From Brettanomyces bruxellensis (Eukaryota; Ascomycota; Pichiomycetes; Pichiales; Pichiaceae), in NCBI RefSeq assembly GCF_011074885.1, contig NC_054690.1, forward strand, positions 253,001 through 317,000: 64,000 bases of DNA, given 5' to 3'. The notes under the pieces are model-generated. The model saw only the letters and a program-made list of their open reading frames with translations. It ran no database searches and was not told the DNA's origin. A program made the position numbers and the translations under genes. Of the stretch, positions 11,224 to 19,999 are shown piece after piece (positions within the stretch are counted from its first letter, which is position 1; every line of letters starts with the position of its first letter).

Positions 11224-11554
11224 GAGAGCTTGGTGATTTCTACTTTTACCATCCTGGCCCGGACTCTCGTTAATTACATTGATTGGGCTTTTAGTTTCTT
11301 AATAGTTACTACATATTGTATGAAGAGTGTAAATTAAAGTACTTTAACTTGATTTGGTTTAGTATCACCGATGTATATCTGGTTTAGTATTGTGGGAGAT
11401 CTTTTTGATTTGTTAGCTTTTTTTTTTTTTTTTTTATCGAAAATTTTTCAGCTTCCTGATATTGCAGATATGTCTTGCCTTATCTAGCCCGATTTATCTT
11501 GCACTCATACCATCTATTTATTCACCATCTACATACAATAGAGTGCATACAGAT
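11224..11554. promoter_or_regulatory. GLN4-DBP9 spacer with poly(dT) and an RRPE-like element
   Basis: The spacer holds the GLN4 3' flank, then a long T run at about 11419-11437 and the sequence CGAAAATTTTTC (about 11439-11450). The latter matches the ribosomal-RNA-processing element (RRPE, AAAATTTT core) found upstream of many yeast ribosome-biogenesis genes. The element lies about 105 bases before the DBP9 ATG. Assignment of function is inference from the motif and the neighbouring gene. Confidence 0.45.
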
Positions 11555-13249
11555 ATGGCTGTTCAGGTTGCAAAAGATTACGTGGATGAGGATGTCAGCT
11601 TTGAGTCGCTCCATTTGGATCCACGGCTCATTCAGGCAATCAACAAACTTGGATATGAGCATCCTACTTTAGTGCAGACCCAATCGATAAAGCTTTCGTT
11701 GGAAGACAAGAAGGACATTATTGCAAGAGCATCGACGGGTTCCGGAAAAACTGCTGCCTACTGCATTCCAATTATACAGTCAATTCTTACAGATAGGGAA
11801 GGAAGTAGAAGTTCAGAGCATCATACCAAAGCAATAATCCTGGTTCCCACAAAGGAATTGTCAAAGCAGGTGAGCGATTTCCTAAATGATCTATGTGTGT
11901 TTTGCAGCAAGGAAGTGAGGCTTTTAAATGCAACAGAGTCTCTTGGGGATGATCTTTTGAGCTCACTTGTGGATGAGCATCCAGAGATTATAATTTCAAC
12001 ACCGTCTAAACTTGTGAGCATATTTGAAAATCACAAGAACCTCACGTTTGCGGACTTAAAGTACTTTGTGATCGACGAGGTGGATTTGGTGGTAAGCTAT
12101 GGCTATAATGATGACTTGGAGAAGCTTTCAGATCAGTACTTAAACATGAAGCAGGGTGTCCAGGTGTTTATGATGAGTGCAACTTTGAACGAAGACGTGG
12201 ATGCTTTGAAGAAGAGGTTTTGCACCAAGCCAGCAGTTCTAAGATTGCAAGATGTGAGTGAGGATAACAAGGACCTTAGGCAATACTATATCAAGACCGG
12301 GGAGTTGGACAAGTTCCTCCTCATCTACGTGATTCTAAAGTTGAATCTTATTAAGGGAAAGATCCTCATATTTGTTAATGATCTGGACAGAGGATACAGG
12401 CTAAAGCTTTACCTACAGAATTTCGGAATCAGGAGTTGTATATTGAACTCGGAGCTTCCCCTCAACTCTCGTCTGCATATCGTTGAGCAGTTCAATAAGA
12501 ACGTCTACCATCTTTTAATAGCGACCGACGAGTCGAATGAGCAGGATGCAGAAGATAAGGATGAAAAGAAGAGTTCCAAGAGTTCCAAGAAAGCGGACTA
12601 CGGAGTTTCTCGTGGTGTGGACTTTAAGAATGTGGCATGCGTTTTGAACTTTGATTTGCCAACTTCCTCAAGAGCATACATTCATAGAGTGGGACGTACG
12701 GCAAGGGCTGGAAAGTCTGGAATTTCGCTTTCATTTGTTGTCGATGCAAAGGAATGGGGAAAGCACAGAGCATCAAGTCTCGCAACGGCCAGAAAAGATG
12801 AAAAGGTGATGGAAAGAATTAGAAGAGCCCAGACAAAGCTTGGATATGAACTCGAGCCTTACCAGTTCGACAAAGCGCAGTTGGACAATTTTAGATACAG
12901 AATGGAGGATTCTTTCAGGTCCATTACAAGGGCAGCGATCCGGGAGGCCCGCTTGAGGGAAATCAAGATGGAGTTGATCACATCTGAGAAGTTGAAGAGG
13001 CATTTTGAGGAAAATCCGGAAGACCTAGCTACATTGAGGCATGACAAGGCAGTTTCGAAAGTGAGGAGTGATCAGAACTTGAAAGACGTTCCAGACTATC
13101 TTCTTCCAAAGGTGGCCAGGAAGAACCCATCACAGGTTGGATTTGTGCCATTTAACAGGTCTAATGGAAGGAAACGGAGAAGAGGCGGACGCAATGGAAA
13201 AGATTGGAAGAAGAGGAAGGTGGACCCATTGAAGAAGTTCAGGAAGTAG
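11555..13249 (+). CDS. DBP9: ATP-dependent RNA helicase of 60S ribosome biogenesis, Dbp9 family
   Basis: This DEAD-box helicase of 564 residues acts in the nucleolus on 27S pre-rRNA. Visible motifs are the Q-motif region (GYEHPTLVQTQSI), motif I ASTGSGKT (59-66), motif II DEVD (174-177) in place of DEAD, motif III SAT, and motif VI HRVGRTARAG (from 377). A charged insert (DESNEQDAEDKDEKKSSK) between the two last RecA motifs and a basic tail (GRKRRRGG, KKRKV) are as expected for Dbp9. The frame is open 31 codons further upstream but lacks an ATG there; the first ATG is 11555 (MAVQVAKDY). The DEVD variant is, from memory, normal for this family. Confidence 0.92.
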   Translation: MAVQVAKDYVDEDVSFESLHLDPRLIQAINKLGYEHPTLVQTQSIKLSLEDKKDIIARASTGSGKTAAYCIPIIQSILTDREGSRSSEHHTKAIILVPTKELSKQVSDFLNDLCVFCSKEVRLLNATESLGDDLLSSLVDEHPEIIISTPSKLVSIFENHKNLTFADLKYFVIDEVDLVVSYGYNDDLEKLSDQYLNMKQGVQVFMMSATLNEDVDALKKRFCTKPAVLRLQDVSEDNKDLRQYYIKTGELDKFLLIYVILKLNLIKGKILIFVNDLDRGYRLKLYLQNFGIRSCILNSELPLNSRLHIVEQFNKNVYHLLIATDESNEQDAEDKDEKKSSKSSKKADYGVSRGVDFKNVACVLNFDLPTSSRAYIHRVGRTARAGKSGISLSFVVDAKEWGKHRASSLATARKDEKVMERIRRAQTKLGYELEPYQFDKAQLDNFRYRMEDSFRSITRAAIREARLREIKMELITSEKLKRHFEENPEDLATLRHDKAVSKVRSDQNLKDVPDYLLPKVARKNPSQVGFVPFNRSNGRKRRRGGRNGKDWKKRKVDPLKKFRK

Positions 13250-13674
13250 CGCTATACAGTGTAATTTAGGTATGAATAAAGTAGGAAAGACGGAATAAGT
13301 AGGAAATAAAGAAGTAATGAAGTAATGAAGTAAAGAAGTAAAGAAATCAGAACACTTCCTTGCAATGTTTCAGGAGCTACTTAATTCCCAATAGGGTGCT
13401 AATACCGGTCATACACCCTTTAGGGTGAAATTTTTCACACTGACATTTCGAGGCTCGCTCGCTTAAATGATGACTTTTCATTTTTTTTTTTTTTTTTTCA
13501 TCTTTCGTTCCCGCCGTCATTTTCGTATGCGAACATCGCGTTATTGTCAAGTAAATATATACGTAACACTCAATAAGAGCATAAACTTGGTTCGTTGACA
13601 GGTTTCCCTTTGTAAACAATTTAAGGCATTGGCAGGACCGCAAGACTAGCATAGACAGTTTGTGGGAATTCACA
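13250..13674. other. DBP9-PMT spacer
   Basis: A short tandem stretch of GAAGTAAT/GAAGTAAA units (13310-13344) follows the DBP9 stop. A T run of about 18 bases lies at 13481-13498. The last 180 bases are the leader of the mannosyltransferase gene. No gene is seen. Confidence 0.45.
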
Positions 13675-16014
13675 ATGGGTCGTGTTTCAAAGAAAGTACC
13701 GGCTGCTGAGGCTGAAAATATAGCAGCAGGCTCAGACAGCACTACAGAACTTGTGGTTAAGAAAGGTTTAGAACGTGAGTATGTGGTGAGCGAACATTCC
13801 AGCAAGGTTCTCGATCAGAGACTCCACACATCGAGCAAAGAGAAGCTTCTGGTTGCAGCACTCGTTGCCGTGACGCTTTACATACGTACAACAGGTCTAC
13901 AATCGCCAAGTGAGGTTGTTTTTGACGAGGTGCACTTTGGAAAGTTTGCAGCCAAGTACATCCGGCACGAGTTTTTCATGGACGTGCACCCACCGCTCGC
14001 CAAGATGCTATACGGGCTTGTTGGATTCTTGGGCGGGTTCAACGGCAACTTCAACTTTGAGAAAATCGGAGACGATTACCCGTCTTCCGTGCCATATGTG
14101 TTCATGAGGCAGTTTTCGGCATTCTGCGGAGTGTCCACGGTGCTGCTCATGTACTACACATTGAAGCTAACTGGCTGCAAGCCGGTTGTGTGCTTCATCA
14201 CGTCTCTTTTGCTCGTTTTTGAGAGTGCAACGGCCACCATTGACCGGTTCATCCTCCTTGACTCACCCATGATCATGTTCATCTCTGCAGCCATCTACTC
14301 GTACATCAAGCTCGACATCGCCAAGCCATTCTCGTGCCTCTGGTACAAGTCACTCGTTGCATCGGGCATCTGTCTCGGTTTGGCGGCCTCCTCGAAGTGG
14401 GTTGGCCTCTTCACCATTGGCTGGGCCGCCGTGTGCACGGTGATCCGTCTCTGGTTCGCAATTGGCGACTTGGACGTGCCAGCACGCCAGATCTGGAAGC
14501 AGGCGTTGCTGCGGTTGTTTGCCACGGTTCTAGCGGTGCTCACAATCTACATTGGCAGCTTCTACGTCCACTTCAGTGTTCTCAACACCAACGAGGGAGA
14601 CGCGACATCTTTCGTGTCGTCTGCCTTCAGGGCGTCGTTCGACCACAACAGTCTCCCCGGCCCAACTCTCGCCGACGTGGGCATCTCGTCGATCGTCACC
14701 ATCAAGCACTTGAACAGCCCTGAGGCCTACTTGCACTCGCATGGCCACAACTACGAGGGGGGATCCAAGCAGCAGCAGGTGACCCTGTATCCTTATCAGG
14801 ATGACAACAACAGGTGGAGCGTCGAGCTGTACAACCTAACCACGGAGCCCAAGCAGTTCGTGCCGATTCTAGACGGCACCAAGATCCGGTTGAGACACAT
14901 CATGACAGCCAGAAGGTTGCACTCGCACGATATCCGGCCTGCAGTCAGCAATGTGGACTGGCAGAACGAGGCAAGCTGCTACGGGTACGAGGGCTTCGAG
15001 GGGGACCCGAACGACGACTTTGTCGTGGAAATCGACAAGGACTTGTCGAAGCCCGGCGTTGCCCAGCAACGTGTCAGGGCCATCGACACCGTTTTCCGGC
15101 TCCACCATGCCATGACGGGCTGCTACTTGTTCTCGCACATGGCACAGCTCCCTAAGTGGGGATTTGAGCAGAACGAGGTCACGTGTGCACGCTCGGGCAT
15201 CAAACCCTTGTCCCTATGGTACATTGAGGACAACCAGAACTTGTACTTGGACCAGGATGCCGCCGACAAGGTCGAGTACAAGCCTTTGAACTTCTGGCAG
15301 CGGCTGCTTGAGCTCAACAAGGCCATGTGGAACCTCAACGAGGGTCTCACCCAGCACCACGTCTACGAATCCTCTCCTTACTCGTGGCCACTTCTTCTAC
15401 GCGGAATTTCCTACTGGAAGGGCCAATCTGGCCAGCTCTACCTGCTCGGCAACCCCGTTGTGTGGTGGATCGCCTCCTTCATCTTCGTGCCCTTTGCAGT
15501 TTTCGTCGTGTTCAAGATTTTCCGCTGGCAGTACGGCTCCAGGCTCACATACGACGCCTCGGTCTTCAACTACCTCAACTACATGGCACAGTTCGGCTTT
15601 GGCTGGCTTCTCCACTACGCACCTTTCTTTCTCATGGGAAGACAGCTCTTCCTCCACCACTATCTCCCAGCCCTCTACTTTGGAATCCTGGCTCTTGGCC
15701 AGACCCTCGAGCTCTTCAACTCGTACATTTTCCGCTCTCGGAAGTTCCTCTCCTACGCTCTGCTCGTTGCCCTACTTGCAGCCGCCGTTTTCGGCTTCCT
15801 TCAACGGAAAGCCATCGTTTATGGTGGCAGCTGGTCCGAGGTCAAGTGCTCTGCCTCCAAGTGGCTCCCAGGCTGGGATTATGACTGCAATGTTTATCCT
15901 GTGGAGGAGCCTCCTTCGCCTGTTGTTGGCTCCTTGTCCTCGCAGCCGGTTCCAACTTCCTCTGCCATCAACTTTGACGAGGCTGTCAGTGTTCCTCTTA
16001 AGGATGAGCTATGA
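13675..16014 (+). CDS. PMT1: Dolichyl-phosphate-mannose protein O-mannosyltransferase, PMT1 subfamily, ending in KDEL
   Basis: This ER membrane enzyme transfers mannose from Dol-P-Man to Ser/Thr of secretory proteins, normally as a heterodimer with a PMT2-type partner. The 779 residues show a first membrane segment (about 56-72), the catalytic Asp-Glu pair in VVFDEVHFG (D84, E85) at the start of the first lumenal loop, DVHPPLAKML, and further hydrophobic segments. A lumenal MIR domain follows (about 320-490, including HSHGHNYEGGS and RLHSHD). The C-terminal membrane helices contain LLHYAPFFLMGRQLFLHHYLPA, a PMT hallmark. FDEVHFG followed by AKYIRHEFFMDVHPPLAKM matches the PMT1 rather than the PMT2 or PMT4 branch. 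Start: ATG at 13675; codons before it lack an ATG. The protein ends PLKDEL, an ER-retrieval-like tetrapeptide that I do not expect on PMTs. Confidence 0.92.
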   Translation: MGRVSKKVPAAEAENIAAGSDSTTELVVKKGLEREYVVSEHSSKVLDQRLHTSSKEKLLVAALVAVTLYIRTTGLQSPSEVVFDEVHFGKFAAKYIRHEFFMDVHPPLAKMLYGLVGFLGGFNGNFNFEKIGDDYPSSVPYVFMRQFSAFCGVSTVLLMYYTLKLTGCKPVVCFITSLLLVFESATATIDRFILLDSPMIMFISAAIYSYIKLDIAKPFSCLWYKSLVASGICLGLAASSKWVGLFTIGWAAVCTVIRLWFAIGDLDVPARQIWKQALLRLFATVLAVLTIYIGSFYVHFSVLNTNEGDATSFVSSAFRASFDHNSLPGPTLADVGISSIVTIKHLNSPEAYLHSHGHNYEGGSKQQQVTLYPYQDDNNRWSVELYNLTTEPKQFVPILDGTKIRLRHIMTARRLHSHDIRPAVSNVDWQNEASCYGYEGFEGDPNDDFVVEIDKDLSKPGVAQQRVRAIDTVFRLHHAMTGCYLFSHMAQLPKWGFEQNEVTCARSGIKPLSLWYIEDNQNLYLDQDAADKVEYKPLNFWQRLLELNKAMWNLNEGLTQHHVYESSPYSWPLLLRGISYWKGQSGQLYLLGNPVVWWIASFIFVPFAVFVVFKIFRWQYGSRLTYDASVFNYLNYMAQFGFGWLLHYAPFFLMGRQLFLHHYLPALYFGILALGQTLELFNSYIFRSRKFLSYALLVALLAAAVFGFLQRKAIVYGGSWSEVKCSASKWLPGWDYDCNVYPVEEPPSPVVGSLSSQPVPTSSAINFDEAVSVPLKDEL

Positions 16015-16170
16015 GAACGCGGCAAAGGTGAAGTAGGCGTTGCTTTCTTGGCAATGCTCCGCTTATGCAGGCCGTTCATCTACTTTTCATTTGCTTTTTC
16101 GTACATCTCTTACATAAGTGTATACTTCGCCACAAATATATATAACAAACTGTTGTATAAACTGAGAATC

Positions 16171-17163
16171 TCACTTCTTCTCATCAATCATCTCCCTGAG
16201 CAGCTTTATCTGTGCTGGCCCAGTCCGACAGCACCCTCCCACTAATCCAAGTCTCTTTTTCGACAAAAACACCTCGGCCGCCTCCCTGAAAGCCTGCTGT
16301 AGATCGGTCGTTCCTAGCTTATCGTCCATGATCCACTCCTTCGTTATTCCGTCGTATATCTCGCCCGAGTTCGGATATATCACGATCCTGCACTGCCTGT
16401 CAAGGTTGTGGAAATTGCCAAACTCCAAGTCGAACTTCTCGATAAGCACTTTACTGGTCCGGAGACCGCAGCAGTTCGCACCAACTGCAACCAAGTTCTC
16501 CTCAAGGTGTCCGTCGATGTACTCAAGCACTTTGTGAAGCAAAGAGCCATCTGCTAGAACCATCTCCGGGCTGCAACTCAAGGCAAGGTAGTATGGCTTG
16601 TAGGGCTTGCCAGCTTTCTTTGCCTCATCTAGTTTTGTCTTCATCATCTCAAGAATCGATTTCACCTCCTCGAACGATGGGATCGTCTCAAAGCCGATGA
16701 GATCCACAAGCGGGGAGTTGTAGAGATAGTCGAGCCGGTCGGAATGGAACGCCTTCATTTCCTCATTGCTGATTTCCGGATAGTGACCGGTGAACTCGGC
16801 ACCATCTGCCAAATAGGCGCCAAATGGCCCGATACTTCCAACAATCATCGCTTTCTTGCCTGTTTTCTCGAAATGCTTCTGTCTCGCACTGTCCGCGATG
16901 TCTATGGCCTTCTGGTATGTTGAGTGAGGGTCTAGATCGTGCTTAATAAGTCCCTTTTTCGTAAGTTGATAGGTGGCAGTTTCAATTAGCTCACTTCCAC
17001 AGTTCAAATAATCCAAATACACCTCCTCCAATTTCTCCGGCTCGCTTATAACGGCAATTCCCGACCAGAGCTTATCGTTCAAACTCACGCCATGCTTCTC
17101 CAACTCGGTTCCGGTGGCCCCATCCAAAAGGAGCGGCTTATTCTTTGGAAATTTGAATGTCAT
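16171..17163 (-). CDS. SAM4: Homocysteine S-methyltransferase (S-adenosylmethionine- or S-methylmethionine-dependent)
   Basis: This 330-residue zinc enzyme makes methionine from homocysteine using AdoMet or S-methylmethionine, as yeast Sam4 and Mht1 do. It starts with LLLDGATGTELEKHG, the family N-terminus. The zinc-ligand cysteines are visible in GANCCG and near the C-terminus in GGCCRTGP. The length equals the usual ~325. Sam4 and Mht1 cannot be separated from one sequence; the symbol is given by family. The gene converges on the PMT gene (156-base spacer) and diverges from the PCI-like gene at 17622. Confidence 0.88.
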   Translation of the reverse strand: MTFKFPKNKPLLLDGATGTELEKHGVSLNDKLWSGIAVISEPEKLEEVYLDYLNCGSELIETATYQLTKKGLIKHDLDPHSTYQKAIDIADSARQKHFEKTGKKAMIVGSIGPFGAYLADGAEFTGHYPEISNEEMKAFHSDRLDYLYNSPLVDLIGFETIPSFEEVKSILEMMKTKLDEAKKAGKPYKPYYLALSCSPEMVLADGSLLHKVLEYIDGHLEENLVAVGANCCGLRTSKVLIEKFDLEFGNFHNLDRQCRIVIYPNSGEIYDGITKEWIMDDKLGTTDLQQAFREAAEVFLSKKRLGLVGGCCRTGPAQIKLLREMIDEKK

Positions 17164-17621
17164 CTTGCAGTATTGCTCAGTGTGATTGATTAATTAGCTC
17201 TGTATCGTAAATCTAATATCGCTTTTCTTCTTATCCTGTAGGTAACCTTCAGTGGAAATATGTACCCAACCAAGAAATGATGAACTATATATAAAGAAGA
17301 CGCTGTGGCTTGCTTTGTATCTCTTCAATATCCGCACTCCTCGTACTTATATACCGGGTACGAGCGAAGAATGCAGGCGATACATTTTGGGCCGGCGTAA
17401 AAATCCATCTTTTTCCCTACCCCGCGAATTGCGAAAAAAAGTAACTTTTTGAGTGAAAGCAACGTCACAATTTGGCGCGTCGGTCTTTCTTCTCCAATTG
17501 TTTTTCCATTATGCTTTTTTTTTTGCTTTGACTCATGGCTCCACAATGTATCTCGTGATTCGCCTTTTTCTGTCATTTCTGAGTCACAGATTTTCGTTTC
17601 ATCGGCAAACACGTATGCACG
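17164..17621. promoter_or_regulatory. Divergent promoter region between SAM4-type and PCI-like genes
   Basis: A TATATATAA element at about 17288-17296 can be read on either strand and lies 125 bases upstream of the SAM4-type ATG. Beside it is CTGTGG (about 17303-17308), the core recognised by Met31/Met32 in Saccharomyces, which would fit a methionine-pathway gene; this is inference. A T run at 17516-17523 and TTTGGCGCG near 17470 lie closer to the other gene. Confidence 0.35.
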
Positions 17622-18836
17622 ATGGTTAATATGGCGAACGAGGATGATCAGACGATTGCCGATATTCATAAATGGCTTCCGTTTGTAAAACAGAAGTCCG
17701 ACAATCTGATTAGAGAATCATCAGCAGCAGGAACTTTGCTGAATGCAAACAGCCTCAAGAGCCTCGTGCAGCAGAGCTTGCCGAATAATGCAGGTAGCTC
17801 TGTCCAGCTGACTGTCGAATGGGTCTGCTTTTTAAATTCCTACCTTAGGCAGATCGACTATACAACAATTTCATCAGAAGCGAAATCTTTGTGGCAGTAT
17901 GTGGTGAGTCTCTGTGTTTCATTCTTTGGAAAGGCCAATTTGCGTGTCTTGTACTCTTGTCCGGAGCTGGCGGGCTTGTTCAACGAGTTCATCACTCACT
18001 TTGTGCATCTAAACAGCGATCTCACCTCAAAATGCTTGCTTGACATGGCCAAAGACTACCTCAAGCTTAATACTGGGTGCTTGAACTACCTCGAGTACCT
18101 TACGGTCGATCGACTTTCTGCCGAGAAGCGGTTCCAGGATATCGTCGCACTCTGCACTGGGCCTGGCGAGGGAGCCGGGTCGCTGCTTGAGTTTGCGTCG
18201 ATCGACGCGTCGTCGCTCACCCGGAAGCGTGTTCTGCGTCTGTTTGTGAACTGTGCGAAGTCATTGTTTGTTGCTCATCAATATCGTGCAGCGCACGAAA
18301 CCCTTGAGATCGTGTTTAATTTGCCCGTCACATTATCGCAGGATGGAGAAATATCGGAGATTGTTTCCCTTTACGTGCTTACTGTGATCTTATTGGACAA
18401 GAAGCAGTGCAATGTGGATCCATACCTGATAAAATTTGCGTCTGCAGTGCCGCCAAACCTCCTGAAGATGTTTCAGTGCTACTATAGCTGCCGGTTTGAG
18501 CAGTTTGTGAGGCTCATACTTCTTGAATATACGCAAAGAAGTGAGGCATTTGGGGAAGAAGAGTATCTGTTCACAAAACGTGTTGTGGCGCGATTACTCG
18601 GTAATATGTGCAGGAAAAAGAATGCTGGCATTTTGGGAAAGCGGGAAAATGTTTCTGGTGATGAGTTGAAGCGGGTTGATGCAGTTTGCAGGCTAGATCC
18701 GGTTGTCCGCCCGCTGGGAATAGATATAAGAGCGGAGAAGTATTACCAGAGTGGTCCATCTGCAAATGAGATACAGGATGAGTTGCAGGAGTTGGTGAGG
18801 TGGAACGGGGAGTTAAGTAAGCAGAGGCGTGATTGA
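17622..18836 (+). CDS. Helical-repeat/PCI-like protein, possible COP9 signalosome subunit 3
   Basis: This 404-residue alpha-helical protein has regular helix-turn-helix pairs in the N-terminal two thirds, such as LNANSLKSLVQQSLP, WVCFLNSYLRQIDYT and HQYRAAHETLEIVF. The region from about 270 (NLLKMFQCYYSCRFEQFVRLILLEYT) resembles the helical part of a PCI subunit. A charged C-terminal helix follows (EIQDELQELVRWNGELSKQRRD). The general architecture fits Csn3 or another COP9 signalosome/proteasome-lid-type subunit, which would act in cullin deneddylation. I have no diagnostic motif, so the identity is tentative. ATG at 17622; a second ATG four codons in (MANEDDQ) is also possible. Confidence 0.6.
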   Translation: MVNMANEDDQTIADIHKWLPFVKQKSDNLIRESSAAGTLLNANSLKSLVQQSLPNNAGSSVQLTVEWVCFLNSYLRQIDYTTISSEAKSLWQYVVSLCVSFFGKANLRVLYSCPELAGLFNEFITHFVHLNSDLTSKCLLDMAKDYLKLNTGCLNYLEYLTVDRLSAEKRFQDIVALCTGPGEGAGSLLEFASIDASSLTRKRVLRLFVNCAKSLFVAHQYRAAHETLEIVFNLPVTLSQDGEISEIVSLYVLTVILLDKKQCNVDPYLIKFASAVPPNLLKMFQCYYSCRFEQFVRLILLEYTQRSEAFGEEEYLFTKRVVARLLGNMCRKKNAGILGKRENVSGDELKRVDAVCRLDPVVRPLGIDIRAEKYYQSGPSANEIQDELQELVRWNGELSKQRRD

Positions 18837-19440
18837 GTGTGTAATATCTTTACTAATAGAGACTAAGTCGAATGTATAGTGTAGCTTAGCGGATTTGAAG
18901 AGAGTAGATAGTGTGATATTTTCCAGAAGTTTGCTAGCCAAGTTAGGAAGGTTGGACATATACATGTCGTTATATTGCCGTGTGTATATAAAGTTTTGAC
19001 AAGCTTAGCGGAAGATGAAGTGGGCTAAAGAACGCCAAGAACGTGTTTCTGATTGAGATTATTATGGTATAGTTTGATACAATGCTCCTTTCCACAGTGT
19101 GGGAACTTGTGAGCAGAGGTGATTCTACATCAGTGTGCAAGCCGCGGAAGGATATGGCCTAGTTTTATTCGTTAGCAGTTACATTTATCTATTTGCATTA
19201 TGAACATTTCATATATTAATACTCTTCATCTGGTACTGAAGGTGGTTGTGACAAAGCAGTATCAAATCATTGATTTTTAAGTGGTTGAATGATTCTTGTT
19301 TGGTAGATCCACTGCAGAGTTACTCTGTTGGTGTTGGACTTATCACATAGCTTAGGAACGTCCTGTCCCGAGTAACAGTGTAGATCATTGAACCGAAGTA
19401 CCCGTTAGAATTTCATAGAAGAATTAGCTTATTCTGAAGT
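18837..19440. other. Unique AT-rich spacer
   Basis: This is the 3' flank of the PCI-like gene, with no convincing ORF and no motif. It grades into the degenerate 32-bp repeat region that follows. Confidence 0.4.
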
Positions 19441-19985
19441 AAACAATTGCTTAAACCACTAGAAGCTTGTGAGGTAATTAGGTAATTGAATTTCTGAACC
19501 ACTAAAAGGCATTCTGAGGCAAACCGTTGTCATATTTTGAGGCAAACAATCGCTTAAACCATTAGCTTATCTGAAGCAATCAATTTCTTGAACCATTACC
19601 TATCCCGAGACAATCAATTGCTGAACCATTACCTTTCTGAGGCATGCAATTGCTGAACCATTACCTTTCTGAGGCATGCAATTGCTGAACCATTACCTTT
19701 CTGAGGCATGCAATTGCTGAACCATTACCTTTCTGAGGCATGCAATTGCTGAACCATTACCTTTCTGAGGCATGCAATTGCTGAACCATTACCTTTCTGA
19801 GGCATGCAATTGCTGAACCATTACCTTTCTGAGGCATGCAATTGCTGAACCATTACCTATTCTGATGCAATCAACCGCTTGAACCATTAGCTTATTTGAG
19901 GCAATCATGAAAAAATGCTTGAACCACTGCTCTAAGACATGCAATGAATTGCTTCAACCACTATCTTTTTTTAAACCACTACTCT
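19440..19985. repeat. 32-bp minisatellite with degenerate flanks
   Basis: Seven identical, directly adjoining 32-bp units occupy 19621-19844, each beginning CTGAACCATTACCTTTCTG and containing the palindromes GCATGC and CAATTG. An eighth partial unit follows (19845-19860). Degenerate relatives (variants of GAACCATTA, GCTTATCTGAAGCAATCAAT) extend on both sides from about 19440 to 19985, almost up to the DRS2 stop codon. The pattern is an old degenerate array with a recently homogenised core. It lies downstream of both flanking genes, in their 3' regions. Confidence 0.9.
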
Positions 19986-19999
19986 AAGACGTGCACACC

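Noticed and set aside
11462..11554. Upstream extension of DBP9 by 31 codons
   Set aside because: There is no ATG in the extension; the first ATG at 11555 gives the expected N-terminus.
15308..16036. 242-codon ORF overlapping the PMT gene 3' half
   Set aside because: Ser/Thr/Phe-biased shadow frame; the PMT frame has conserved membrane motifs through the same DNA.
19621..19860. CRISPR array
   Set aside because: Units are directly adjoining with no unique spacers, there are no cas genes, and the genome is eukaryotic.
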